Positions 1 through 11,900 of a stretch of DNA of 64,000 nt are shown one piece after another (within the stretch, counting starts at the first letter, position 1; every line of letters begins with the position of its first letter). Origin of the DNA: Liolophura sinensis (lineage: Eukaryota > Mollusca > Polyplacophora > Chitonida > Chitonidae). The position numbers and the translations under genes are program-made. The notes beneath the pieces are model-generated. The model searched no databases, was not told the origin of the DNA, and was given only the letters and a program-made list of their open reading frames with translations. The DNA lies in NCBI RefSeq assembly GCF_032854445.1, contig NC_088300.1:45253682-45317681 (forward strand), read 5' to 3'.

Positions 1-760
1 TGCTTAGTCTACTCAAGACTGATTTTCCGCATGAGACAACGTCAACAATAGCAGTATTCCGTGAGGCGTATAGTAAGGTGACAGAGAAACGGAGTATTGC
101 CCGCAGCCCATCACCTGTCCCAGGTAACGCCAATCCCGGGACAACCTTTTCTGTTTACCTATTTCTCTATTTCCTCCATCTCCCGTATTTGTATATACTA
201 TTAACTTTCTGACAATAAACCTCTGGCCTACCAGTAAACTAATTGACGGTAATGAAATCTTTTTCACCTTTAACCCTACCGTCAAAACGCATTAGACGCC
301 CTTTTTTTTTTGTTAAAATAGACATTATGTAAGTTTGTGTGCCAATCAGTTTTGAGATTTCATTCATTCGCGTTTATGTCAATAGGTTTCAGTTTACACG
401 CATGTGTGCATAGCCGGCAGAAGACACGTGGCGGGGCTTCGCGGTCAGTTTGGTTGCAGCACACGTTCCGCTAGGACGTGTGCGGTCGGACCCAGCTGTG
501 CCGTCTAGACTACTGTAGCAGTTCTTTTGTTTTTCAGAAATGAAAAAAATTTGGCTCTGGTTAAAACTTGATTATGTACAAAGCGGGTGCATAATTATAT
601 TGTGCGTCTCTTTTTACGCGCAGATTCTTTTGTAGAAGAGGCACTCCTTTTGGTATGACGTTTAAAACGATTACTGAAGTCGATTTTCATACTACTTCCT
701 GGCCTCCTTTCCTTCAGGAGTTTTTTTTTTAAGCTTAGACACCCCAAAAGTTTGCATAGT
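1..760. other. No gene recognised
   Basis: I see no exon with convincing splice sites and no recognisable protein similarity here. The reading frames present are short and of ordinary intergenic composition. A short SINE tail follows immediately downstream. Confidence 0.5.
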
Positions 761-766
761 GTGATC

Positions 767-822
767 GTGTGTTTCTTGACTCTTGAGTCCGGCGTAAAAC
801 ACCAACCAGATAAATAAATATT
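767..822 (+). mobile_element. SINE-A 3' tail fragment
   Basis: The stretch has the 3' end of the window's commonest SINE: TTCTTGA, then CGGCGTAAAACACCAA, then a TAAATAAATA tail. The tRNA-like head is missing, so this is a truncated or decayed copy. Confidence 0.6.
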
Positions 823-924
823 ATCGTAGTGAGGTTTGATGAGCGCGACTCTATTCACTTTGAACTTCAAACCTCAAATTATCAGTATGTTTAGCTAGTG
901 AAACTGAGTTTAATTTATTTACAG

Positions 925-1017
925 GCGTGTCTGTTTTTAAAGGTGGTACAGCAATTGATGAATGCTCTTCTCAAGTAATCGAGAGAGGAGAAACAGCAAG
1001 AGACAATGAAGCATCAC
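925..1017 (+). CDS. Possible isolated internal exon (unrecognised)
   Basis: A 93-nt block lies between a pyrimidine-rich stretch ending in TTTACAG and a donor GTAAGC. It is open in a symmetric phase 1-1 reading and gives about 30 residues, including GGTAIDECSSQVIERGE. It is hydrophilic and acidic/basic rather than low-complexity. I found no partner exons with matching phase nearby, and it is not on the path of the gene starting at 4580. It may be an exon of a gene lying mostly to the left of the window, or a chance arrangement. Confidence 0.2.
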
Positions 1018-1295
1018 GTAAGCATCTATTAATTAAAGAGAAATGGCTGGGCATTTCTGACTTTATACGTATTACTGCGAAATTTAATTTAATCGCGTTT
1101 GATACATACAAATTTTGTTGAGGTTTGAAAGTTATACGTGTGAGATTGTTGATACCATTTCGTATCCCCGTTTCTTACTTTGTTGGCTATCTTATTTTGT
1201 TTGTCATATATCACAACTGGACCCGGCCTTTACAATAGAAGTTATCGTCATCTTATGCGATCACAAAACAAGTCCAAGTAAATGCACATTCGATG

Positions 1296-2664
1296 AATGT
1301 ATCACTAGACAATGGTATACACGCAGTTCGTCGAATCAATGAATGACTATTGTTTAACGACGTACATGGATACACGCGGTTCCTAGATGGTCATCTGTGA
1401 CACCAGACAAATGTGTGCACGCAGTTTCTAGATGGTCATCGGTGACACCGGACAAATGTGTGCACGTAGTTTCTAGCCGTGTATGTTACCAGACAACTGT
1501 ATGAACGTAGTTTCTAGATGTGTCTCTGTGCCATCAAACAACTGTGTGCACGCAGTTCTTAGATGTGTTTATGTCATCAGGCAACTATATGCACGCAATT
1601 CCTAGATGTGTCTTTATGTTACCAGACCATTGTATGCACGCAGCCCTTAGGTTTGTCTCCATGTCACCAGACATCGTCATGCACGCAGTTCCTAGATCTG
1701 TCTCCAGGTCATCAGACAACTGTACACACGCAGTTCCTAGCTGTGCATGTCACCAGACAATCGTATGCACGCAACTTCTAGCCGTGTGTGTTACCAGACA
1801 ACTGTGTACGCGCAGTTCCTAGATCTGCCTCTATGTTACCAGGCAACTGTATACACGCAGTTCCTAGATGTGTCTTTATGTCACTAGACAACTGTATGCA
1901 CGCAGTTCCTAGATGTGCCCCTGTGTTATCAGGCAACTTTATACACGCAGTTCCTAGATGTGTATGTCACCAGACAATTATGTGGACGCAGTTGCTAGAT
2001 GGTTCTCTCCAGGCAACTGTCTGCAAGTTCCTAGCTGTGTTTCTATGTCACCAGACAACTGGATGCACACAGTTCTCAGATGTGTCTCTATGTTATCAGG
2101 CAACTGTTCGCACGCAGTTCGTAAATCCCTAGCTGTGTGTCTATATCACCACACAATTATATGCAGGCCGTTCCTAGATGTGTCTTTATTTCACCAGACA
2201 ACTGTATGCACGCAGTTCCTAGGCGTGTCTTTTTGTCACCAGACAACTGTATGCACGCAGTTTCTAGATGTGTCTTCATGTCACCAGACAACTGTCTTCA
2301 CACAGTTCCTAGATGTGTCCCTAGGTCACCAGACCATTGTATGCACGCCTTTCCTAAATCAATATCTGTGTCACCAGGCAACTATATGCACGCAGTTCCT
2401 AGATGTGTGTCTATATCACCAGACAACTGTATACACGCAGTTCCTAGATGTGTCTTTATGTCACTAGACAACTGTATGCACGCAGTTCTCAGATGTTATC
2501 AGGCAACTGTTCGCACGCAGTTCGTAAATCAGTCTCTATGTCACCAGACAATTGTATGCAGGCAGTTCCTAGATGTGTCTTTATTTCACAACACAATTGT
2601 ATGCACGCAGTTCCTAGATGTATCTTTATGTCACCGGGCAACTGTGTACACGAAGTCCTTTAAA
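1296..2664. repeat. 45-bp minisatellite array
   Basis: About 28-30 imperfect tandem copies of a 45-bp unit built around ACCAGACAACTGTATGCACG and CAGTTCCTAGATGTGTCT. Because 45 is divisible by 3, the array stays open in several frames and produces protein-like repeats (for example VPRCVFMSPDNCMHA). The segments around 2091-2130 and 2494-2530 are nearly identical over the motif TATCAGGCAACTGTTCGCAC. They are offset by about 403 bp (roughly nine units), which indicates a higher-order duplication inside the array. There is no start context, splice structure or conserved domain, so I call this DNA repeat rather than gene. Confidence 0.9.
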
Positions 2665-2701
2665 CTGTCATACGGGCTTCCGTGTCCGAGAACAATGATT
2701 C

Positions 2702-2878
2702 AGGGGCCTCCCCCAATTCGTCATTCTGAGTTCAAGTCCAAATCAAACTGGCTCCCTCTCCAGTTGGGGGTTTCCTCCAGGCTCTGACCGGTTTCCTCCC
2801 ACCATAATGCTGGCTGCCGTCGTATAAGTGAAACATAGATGAGCACGGCGTAAAACGCCATCAAATAAACTGACAAAT
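2702..2878 (+). mobile_element. SINE-A, 5'-truncated copy
   Basis: This contains GAGTTCAAGTCCA (B-box-like), the conserved body GGTTTCCTCCCACCATAATG, then TATAAGTGAAA and the CGGCGTAAAAC tail. The tRNA-like A-box region is absent or degenerate. Confidence 0.75.
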
Positions 2879-2879
2879 A

Positions 2880-4110
2880 TGCACACCTATATACACTATA
2901 AAGCATGTGTTACACCTTGCGTTGTACGTAATGCATATTACAATATGCTATGCATAAGGCTTTTCGGTACCTTGATATATCACATGGGGTAAAAGCTTTG
3001 GGTCCAACTGCGACTCTAAAGCCCATGTCCAATGACGTACCGTGTTCGAATCCAGCACTCGCTCTGTCAGCCACGGATTCAAGTCAAAACGTTTGGAGAC
3101 TTTGGATAGTCCAGTTTCCTCCTCCCATAAAGAAACACGAAAGTTGTCATTTAAATGAAAAAAAAAAACGGCGTTCAACATCAGTAAACCAATCAACCAA
3201 TGTGTACTGTACAATACCTAATGCATATTATATTGTACTATATAAGATAATCATAGAGCATAATATATTTATATACACGTTGTAACACCGATTGTTCTTA
3301 CAACTTGTATTTCATACATAATACGTATTACATTATTCTGTAAACAGGGCACATTAAATAGCAGTTTTCACACTTTGTATTTTTGGCTTTCTGTACCGCA
3401 GCGCTTACACATTGTGTTTGACGTAATGTATGCTATAGTATACGGTACACTGGACAGTATGAAACCACGCAGTTGTTAATTCATGTTTTGTTGTAATATT
3501 TGTTTTGTTAATCTCTAAAAAAAACATTTGCACATCCACATTGACATATGTCACTGGTACACATTGATACACATGGCACTGTCAGTATGTTACACAAATT
3601 AGAAAATTTGTGTAAATTTGTGTACTGCTAGTACACAAAGTTATGTGGATTAGCATTTTTTCCACAATACTGTGTGTCACTTAGTATACAGTAGTTTTGG
3701 AGAGCAAATTGTATATATAACAATGTTTACCGCATACAGTTGTTACCTATCGCAGTGTACATTATATGAAGTAAGATTATACTGTACAAATAACAGATTA
3801 TGCTTCAGCTCGCATTGAGCCTTTAATGCTACAGTACACTCTACAAAATGCACTGTACATTGCAGGTGATAAACGTGATATTGTGGGTAATGCTTGATGC
3901 ATTGCACTGTTCACAGTACATAAGCTTTTTTATATCATAATATTGCTATTCCTGGTATTCTACCTAATAATGTTACGGTACACTGTGCATAATGCAGTTG
4001 TTAAACGTGATAGTGTGGGTAATGCTTGATACATTACATTGTACACAGTACTATTGCTATTCCTTGTATTGTACACAGTAAGCTTTAATTTCTGTTGTGT
4101 GTAATCTATT
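2880..4110. repeat. AT-rich region with degenerate TGTAC-rich repeats
   Basis: The interval is rich in variants of TACATTATA and TGTACAC and in small palindromes; one near 3620-3640 pairs TTTGTGTACT with AGTACACAAA. Two copies of a unit of about 132 bp are evident at roughly 3846-4085, both carrying AAACGTGAT, GTGGGTAATGCTTGAT and CACAGTA in the same order. A degenerate SINE-like piece with GTTCGAATCCAGC lies near 3050. No gene was found. Confidence 0.55.
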
Positions 4111-4579
4111 TAACAGTTTGTCCAATTCTTTTTTTTTTAACTTTACATAGATGGTGTCTCGTACGTTAAGCATAATAATACCAGTTGGCTTACAACGAAA
4201 CCATTACTTGCTTGTTCATACGCCGTGACACACCAACTAATAAAGATGGGTGTTTTTATTTCTCGTTATTGCACAATTAACTTTTGTCAAAAACCAAACC
4301 TTAGGGTTTTCTTGTTACAGCCACGTGACCAGGTGTGAACGACGTGGTCCAGGTGTCGTGAGGGGATATGTGACCGTGCACCCGAGGGGGGAGTAAGGGT
4401 GGGGGGGTCAAAGAAGTGGCCGAGGACACAGCCGGCAGGTAGATGCCGAGGTAAATGACAGCCGTCACACAGCGGTATATTTCTTATCACCTGCCCAAGT
4501 ATAACAGTTCTTGGGATTTATAGCTAGACCTAACATCTTTTCAAAAGGTTTCCGCGAGGAAGTGTGACGTTGAACAAAC

Positions 4580-5715
4580 ATGGAGCGAGTGTTGTGTGTC
4601 GTTTATGCACTATTACCTTTAGTCGCCAGTGACCCGTGCCTGTCTATAACCACACAGAGTTCAAGTGGTGCTCCTCTTGACAGTGTCAAAGTAAACTGTG
4701 AGTATCTCTGCGGCTGTCTTCACTTTACACCCGTGACCCTTGTGCGTGCCCCACTGTCTCAACCCTCGATCCGTTATTCCCACCCAGCCACACAGTCACC
4801 CCGGGGCCAAGAGCCCCACAATAAGCGCGCGACACACATCACAAAGGTCACAATATATCAACACTCATTTAATTTTCATTTTACTCCATGATTTTTTTTT
4901 CTTCCTCTTTGCATTCAGTAATAATAACTTCACACCTATATGCTCCTTTACAGGCTGTATGTGAGAAAATCGCAAGCAGTATATCAAAATACTACACGGA
5001 TATTGGTCTATGTAAGTATAAAATTTAAATACATGTTATCGGGTAAAACGTAAAACAGCAGGTATCTGTAGTTACAGCGTATCGATACGTAGAAACCCCA
5101 GTCTTAATCGTCACATAAACTCTTTTTATGGACCATTTGTAAATCATACTCCTATGAGGTTTCCTCCAAATGGCCTCTGTTTTTCTTTCCCGGACACCCC
5201 ATTAAGGTAAGTTATCGCAGTTACAGATGTTTGTTTGACGTATCTCTGACCACTGTCAATATCTCATGTCATACATATTTAATCTAGTCTTTCAGAAGTC
5301 AACCAATCGGCGCGAACCGTCCTCCTATATCCAACTCCAGACGGAAGAGAGAATTCCCCGAGCTGGGAAACCCACAGACATTGCTGTAAGCCGTTGTAAT
5401 TTATATACTGCATGTACGTTATGCGTTTCAAATTCCCACAATTTTATTAGAATAATGTTCAAAAACCTTGGTTTAGAGTAAAAGAAAGCATAAGCATAAG
5501 ACATATAGTTGAGTAGGTCTGGCAGGGTGGGGATCGCATCTAGTTAGCGCAGCTGGGGCAGGAGCGGCTCCACAATACCAGCCTCGGCATCGCCCCTACG
5601 CGCCTTAACAATAGCAATTTATTTTCTTATTATTCTGCAGGAAGTTGACATAATTGTAGCGAGCTTGCGCAGAGCTGACCCAGCAATTGGCGGCAAAATC
5701 GAAAAACTTTCGTAA
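4580..5715 (+). CDS. Candidate small secreted protein, unrecognised (4 exons)
   Basis: Exon-like blocks at 4580-4701, 4954-5011, 5296-5385 and 5641-5715 join into a 114-aa frame ending in TAA. All blocks have AG acceptors and GT donors, with junction phases 2, 0 and 0. The first exon starts at an ATG and encodes a typical signal peptide (MERVLCVVYALLPLVAS, likely cleavage before DPCLS). The mature part has two cysteines close to the N-terminus, followed by a basic/acidic hydrophilic region containing RILVYKSTNRREPSSY and EVDIIVASLRRADP. I recognise no domain. The weakest point is the first donor (GA|GTATCT). A stronger donor seven bases earlier (T|GTGAGT, exon end 4694) would shift the frame into a stop in exon 2. 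Skipping exon 2, using the donor after AAA at 4690, also leaves an open product. The TAA overlaps a possible donor (TTC|GTAAGC), so more exons could exist. An E-box CACGTG lies upstream at 4322-4327. Confidence 0.42.
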
Positions 5716-8245
5716 GCAATAACAGACTTGACAAAGTTTCCTCGCCCCCGATTGCTTTGTGGTTTTCGATGGAAAGTTGATTAACTGTCACGTTTTTGGT
5801 GATAACAATGCATCCTGTAGAACAACGTCACAGAAATCTGCAACCTGACCCGACAAAACTTGAGCCGGTGCCCAAAGTTTCTCAGAGTTGAAGTTTGAGG
5901 GGAAAGTTTTTCAAGACGTCTAAAATTGAGAAGTGATTGAAAAAAGTGGTCCATGTGTTAAAAAGACAATGGTTATCAAGAATTCTATCATTCTTTAAGC
6001 TCACATGGCCAGAAACTGATGGTTAACTGTACAGCTGACGAGAAAATCGCACACCGCCGTTAGAAATTTTTTTTTTGCGCTTTGGGTTTTCTTTGGCTTT
6101 TAAAGGCTGCGGCCATGTCTTTATTCTCTGGCCTACCTGCATCAATAGTTTATGACATTATGACGGGATAATATTTTCCAGACATAATGTTCTTTATGAG
6201 TTTCTAAGGCAGCTGCTCGACCAAACACCAAGATCAATGGCGCTCTTCTGAAGGCCTGCAAAATGTTTAACTTAAGACGAACTTTTGTGCGGTTAAACGC
6301 GCCATAGCAGCTGCTAGTCATAAATGAAACCTTTGAAAATAGATAAATAATCACTCTTACGGCTTATTATGAATAACATGGCAGAAGGCTTAGGCAAGAA
6401 ACGACCGTGTGATCTAAATAACAATGTGAATGCAAGTTTTCTGCGCGTGTCTCAGTTGGTGCCTGGTTGATTTTATCACGGGACCAATGGTATTAAAGTC
6501 TGTTTAATTACAACAATCAGAAGCAATTGTAATGCAAAATGAAATTTTCTTTGTAAAAACTTAAATTAAAACATACAGTGAATAATTCACGGACGTAACT
6601 GCAGATTTGACCAATTCACGGGGCAGGTGCCGGACAGGAAAATAAACAGGTCCGCCCTTAATCAGAGGCAAGCAAATTGGAAAAGTTATAGTTTTCAATA
6701 TACTCCATTAATCATATCACCGAATGTTATAGTCGGGCAATCAAGAGTAAAACGAAGGAGGCGGTGACAAACTATGTGTTCCCGTTATTCGACAGCAAGT
6801 CACCTCCTCAACTGTCGCGCAGACGGCCAACTTCAAAAAGTAATGTGAAAGGGTTTCTTGATTTTGTATCCCCAAGAAAGATATTGGCAGTATCACAAGA
6901 TTCATTTTCACCATTCAGGTACAAGACAAATCAAGTTTCCATCTGCCATAATTTTTCAAAGTTTGTCGTCTGCTTTTCTTATCTCGCGCCTGGAAAGTGC
7001 CGTCATCGCCGCCATCTTTGTTTTTCGAACAGATATTTGTTTACTGTGTTCTTATATGTGTTCAGTATATATACAACGAAGTTGTCATAATTCATACTAT
7101 ATGTTTGAATGCAGAGAAAAAGAACCGCACTTTAAAATAAGTTGGTAAATGATCCTGCGTTGTATACCTAAAAATTCACAATGACTATGATATACATGTA
7201 AGTTATAATTTTGAAATATTTTTTCGTTTGTACAGAGATTTCCCACCCTGTTGTGAGTCCGCCGCACAAATTATTCCCTCAAACCTGTTAACTTTGTGCA
7301 CAAAAGTATTGGCAGTTGAACATCAACAAAGATATAACGAAAACATGAAATTTTGCTTAAAATGTACTTTATATATACGTATATATAAAATTAAGCAAAT
7401 ATTTACCTAAGGTGAAACATGCAAGTAATCAATACATTAGAAAATTTAAAAAATAAAACTTAAAATAAATCAAACTGTCAAACATGTTTTTGAACTTCAG
7501 CAAGAAGTAAGTAACCTATATATGAAAATCTCTGAGACTGTTTTAATTATTTACATTTTACCATTTATATTTGACTGATGCTTCACTAGTAGGAGTTCAG
7601 TGATACCTTAACTGACAGCACACCTATCATTTTAGAGGCGGATGCACGGCACCCAAAGACACACCTAGATCGCTGCGAGGCTACCGAATCTTGTAAAATA
7701 TATATCTATTTATATCGCCGAAAAATTTAGACATGTCCAGTGGTAAGAATAGAATGTTTAGCGTTTATCGCTTATCGAGTTAGTGCTGACAGTTAATCTG
7801 AAGTCAGCCTGTGCCATGACTGTACAGCTTATCAGAATCCAAAATAAACCTTTAGATTAACGCATATTTGGAGGAAACCTGGAGTATATTTGAAGACTAT
7901 CATGAACTTGTTTACAACAACTGGCGTGAAAAGGCTGTTCATATACGGTTTCTTAAAATACATGTGGATATGTGAATGGGCTTGTGATTCTGAAACTGAA
8001 ACCGATCAACAAATGCGGTACAAACGTCTTACATTCCGGTGACGTTAACAGAGGTATATGCACTACCACCGTTGACAAAAGATATACCTCTAACACGATG
8101 AACTCAGCCAGATCCTGTCGTCATCATCGCACTATATGCATGTTAAAATCAACAATTCTGTCTTCAGTTTCTCAGAATTGTCTCAGACTGTAGCCATATA
8201 GATTGGTTTCACATCAGTATTATGTGGCAAACGACTCAGGTGCTC
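5716..8245. other. No gene recognised
   Basis: About 2.5 kb of ordinary AT-rich sequence. Scattered frames (for example at 6764-7090 and 7228-7410) lack paired splice sites, compositional bias or any recognisable domain. If the candidate gene at 4580-5715 continues, further exons would lie here, but I could not identify them. Confidence 0.45.
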
Positions 8246-8461
8246 AGGGGCCAATTCTTCAAAGCCCTTTCTGACTTAAGTCAGAATTTAAAAACGCTCT
8301 ACGTTGGTTAGTTTTTTGATACTGGAAGTTGAAATTTGGACACATTTGTCTTAAGATAACATTGATGAGGCGCGCAAAATTTCCATTTCTAAAGCCCCAA
8401 AATAAACTTTTGTAATTCAAATTTTGACTGAAGTCAGATATGGCTTTGTGGAATCGCGCCC
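8246..8461. mobile_element. MITE with long terminal inverted repeats
   Basis: A fold-back element of about 216 bp. The left end reads GGGGCCAATTCTTCAAAGCC followed by TTTCTGACTTAAGTCA. The right end is its reverse-complement counterpart: TGAAGTCAGATATGGCTTTG, then TGGAATCGCGCCC. Related copies occur at about 36,586-36,804 and 38,081-38,294. It has no coding capacity, so it is probably a non-autonomous DNA transposon. Confidence 0.7.
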
Positions 8462-8673
8462 AGATCTCCAGTCGCTTTCTATAACTATTTGCGATACTTT
8501 AGAGAACTGATATCATCATGGTCCTAGGGGCTGTGCAAGCATCCATGTATTTGTATTCGGCTACTGGACTATCAACTATAAGACTGAAATCTGATTTGGA
8601 CTGACTGCTTTTTCCTTACATATAAACTTCATTCACTATTTTTGTAACTATGTCTTTTATATTCCTTCTTTGC

Positions 8674-8874
8674 TTTGAGTGAGAACTGGTGTTTTCTTTG
8701 AGTGAGAACTGGCGTTTTCTTTGAGTGAGAACTGGCGTTTTCTTTGAGTGAGAACTGGCGTTTTCTCTGAGTGAGAACTGGTGTTTTCTTTGAGTGAGAA
8801 CTGGCGTTTTCTTTGAGTGAGAACTGGCGTTTTCTTTGAGTGAGAACTGGCGTTTTCTTTGAGAACGAGTGTTT
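8674..8874. repeat. 23-bp minisatellite
   Basis: Eight near-perfect copies of TTTGAGTGAGAACTGGCG plus TTTTC, followed by a degenerate ninth. Interruptions are single substitutions (GGTG for GGCG, CTGAG for TTGAG). The unit is not a multiple of three, yet the minus strand is open through the array in all three successive phases (KKTPVLTQRKRQFSLKENAS-like). This gives a repetitive peptide that I regard as incidental. Confidence 0.92.
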
Positions 8875-8954
8875 TAAATTCTTTTTGAAATGGGTCTTGC
8901 GATGACCGACTTTGAATATCTCTTCATAGTTTACGATTGCTAAACGAATATACA

Positions 8955-11900
8955 CGTCAGAATTGACGCTTCGATTCCGTGTTTGGCTCTCATCATAAAG
9001 ATAACTGGTTAACTATATGGTCAGAATGGAAACTGTGACTGGATGGGCATTATGTATCCAGCATCTAATGTGGATTATACCGGTGAGGCAGCAATATTGG
9101 AAGTGGCACCGGCTTACTGTACAAGACGACACATTTGTCAAATGAGCTAAGTAATTCTGAAAGCCACGTTTAACCTCAACCAAAGAAAATACTAATGTTA
9201 GTCGTAGAGCTTCAAGATATGAAGGTGTCTATAAATGGCTATGAAACATAATTTGTTGGTTAACTCTAGGCCTCTGGGCTGTGAACCTTTGTGATTCCTT
9301 CGTTCAACTTCTTTCGGGTCCTTCGTAAATATTAGCGGTCGACAACGCTCGAAGGGCAGTTTTCTGTAGTTTTATGTGAAGATTATTGCAAGCCTCCGTT
9401 TTCCACTACATTTAACTGTGCATGAATGACTTTTTGTCCAATGTGGGACTTCGCCCAAGGTCGGTGGTTTAATCCTCCCATAAATCTGGTCACCATCGTA
9501 CAGAGGTGAAATATTCTTGAGGACGACTTTGAATTATTTACATATTACATGTACATATTTATCAGTTATCTTAAGTCTTAATTTATCTCTAGACTTAAGT
9601 CAAAAATTCAAACACAGCTACAATTAAATTTGTTTTCCTCTGGATTTCTACACTCATTCTTTAATGCAGAACAACGTAACGATCACAGTTTAGCTCTTTC
9701 CTCGTGCTAAGTTTGGCTTTTTTAAGAACTTTCAATTTATGACTTAGGGTACAATAAACAGGAGTAGAGACAAATGAATTAATAAGCTCTATAATATAAT
9801 GCAAAAGCATAGATATTCCACACGTATCCTGGAGATGACTGTATGCGACTTCTCCGAGTATCTATGCTTTTGCATTATGCTAAGCTTATTGGTGGATCAA
9901 CACGGTTTAATTGTTATAGCACTGGTGGAATGCTTTAGGAAGACGAACCTGGTCAGGCATGGGGCAATTATGAGGGCTCCTTCTGCAGTATTACAGGAAA
10001 ATACAGAGAACAGATGAAGTTGGTTAAAATGTTCAATCTACAATCCGAGTTGAACCGATGCAGGACAATGCTAGCCTTACTGTGGCATCAACCCCTACCC
10101 CTCCTCCTACAGTTGGTCGTGACGTTTATTCCGATATTGTTACCCCTTGTCACTCCCAGAGGGTCGCATCGATTTAAGAAAAGGCTATAAGTTAACAATT
10201 AGTTAGCCGCTGTAAAGCCGTAGGATAGCAACAGTGGCTTTTACGTCGACCAGTCTTCCTGCACAAATAAATAGATTTCTTCTGATAACAATAGATTCTC
10301 TAAAGGCCAGTGCTGTGCCTGATGGACTGGATATTGCGAAGTGTCTAAGCCAGGAACTGGTCTCGCGGACCTGAAGGAAGACAGGACAAAGGTTCACACG
10401 GCAGACGAACACATACATATAACATACGTGGGAGAGATACATACGCTACGTCACTCCTATTAGTCTTGATGTAGAACAAAGCCGTTACTACTATTTTATT
10501 TACCTGTTGTAGATAGTGTACACAAATAACCGTTATAAATAACTGTTATTGCCATGTGACAGAGATGCTTCTAATTGGTTAGACATTCGCCGCTATAAAC
10601 ATTTAGCGGCACTGGAACAGCCACGCTGCAAGCAGATACAGTTGTGGTATTATGGTATATTGTTAAAAATGATGAGTTAACACTGTTTGAGAACCAAACA
10701 AATACAAACCTGATAACTTCAATGTTGATGAAACAAATTAAAGAGAATTAACAAATTAAAAAAAACAACAACAACAAATACCTTACCGTTTTCCAAATAT
10801 TGTCCTTAATATTTGATCAAATGGATTCACGTATTGCCAAAACAAGCTGTGATCGTGAATATACTGTTGCGGAGGTTAGAACAAAACAGGGCCGTGTTGT
10901 TCAAAACTGGCTTAAGACTTAATACCAGATTTAACTTTAGGCCAAGTCTTTGTTGTACTTAGCTTAAAAAAATTTGTGTAACACCATATTAAATATAAAC
11001 TACAACTGCTACTGTTATACTTTGACTTTGGAGATCTGTACTGGCTGCTGAGTTGGGTAAAACTTAAATATAAAATATGACTTAATAGCAGCATTGACAT
11101 ACGCTTTCCAACAACTTGGCCTAGATGGTTATTTACACACATCTATAGCAAGCCGTCTGCCCGAGGAGGAGCTACAAAAACATTCTTCCTTCCTGAAATA
11201 ATAACAAGACAACAAACTAACAAAATAAATAGAAATGCAGTACATGGTATACATTGCTGCACAGTCGAAATTGTGGTGTAATTATACTTCTTAAAGAAGT
11301 GGCCCAATAATACTTCTTAAAGAGATGTTATTTATTGTCTAATTTAAGAGGCCTTGCTGTCTCGTGGTTGTATAGACTGTATGTAAGGGAATATTGCACT
11401 GAATTATCTACTGGCCAAAAGTCAGTCCTACAATTTCATCGTAAAGATTCGATGTTGCACAATATAATTGTTACGTCTGATTATAGGTGATGATCCATTC
11501 CATTGACTGTTTAAGTAGTTCTGTGAGACGTATCATATTTCTTGACAAGGTATCTCTTGTGGTCGTTTGTTTTCAACAAATTAACACGCCTTACTTTTTT
11601 TTTGGGGGGGGGGGGGAATATTTTTTTCTTTAACACACTCACGTTTATCTGCACGTGCATGTTAAAGTAGTGGGAATGTATATGTGCTAAAATCACTTTG
11701 TTCACCGGGCTATTTATATAAATTGAAAATTTAAAACGTCCTGTGAGTTAATGAACAATCAAATAAATAAATTAAAAAATGCATATAAATTGTATATAAA
11801 GATGCCGAATAATGAAAGTATAATGTGTTGGTATTGTGATAATGTCATTCTGCCACGGTGACTTTCTCCTTGAGACGCTGTTCTTGCTCAGTAATAAAGA

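Noticed and set aside
1520..2787. Several long overlapping frames with Cys/His-rich 15-residue peptide repeats on the plus strand
   Set aside because: They come from the 45-bp minisatellite, whose period is a multiple of three. Three frames are open at once, with no start context, splice structure or conserved domain.
4580..5011. Use of the strong donor T|GTGAGT (exon end 4694) for exon 1 of the small secreted gene
   Set aside because: Joined to the acceptor at 4954 it reads into TGA within four codons. The weaker donor at 4702 keeps the frame open through all later exons. The better consensus remains an unresolved doubt.
8674..8874. CRISPR-like array
   Set aside because: The copies are head-to-tail with no spacers. 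This is a eukaryotic minisatellite.
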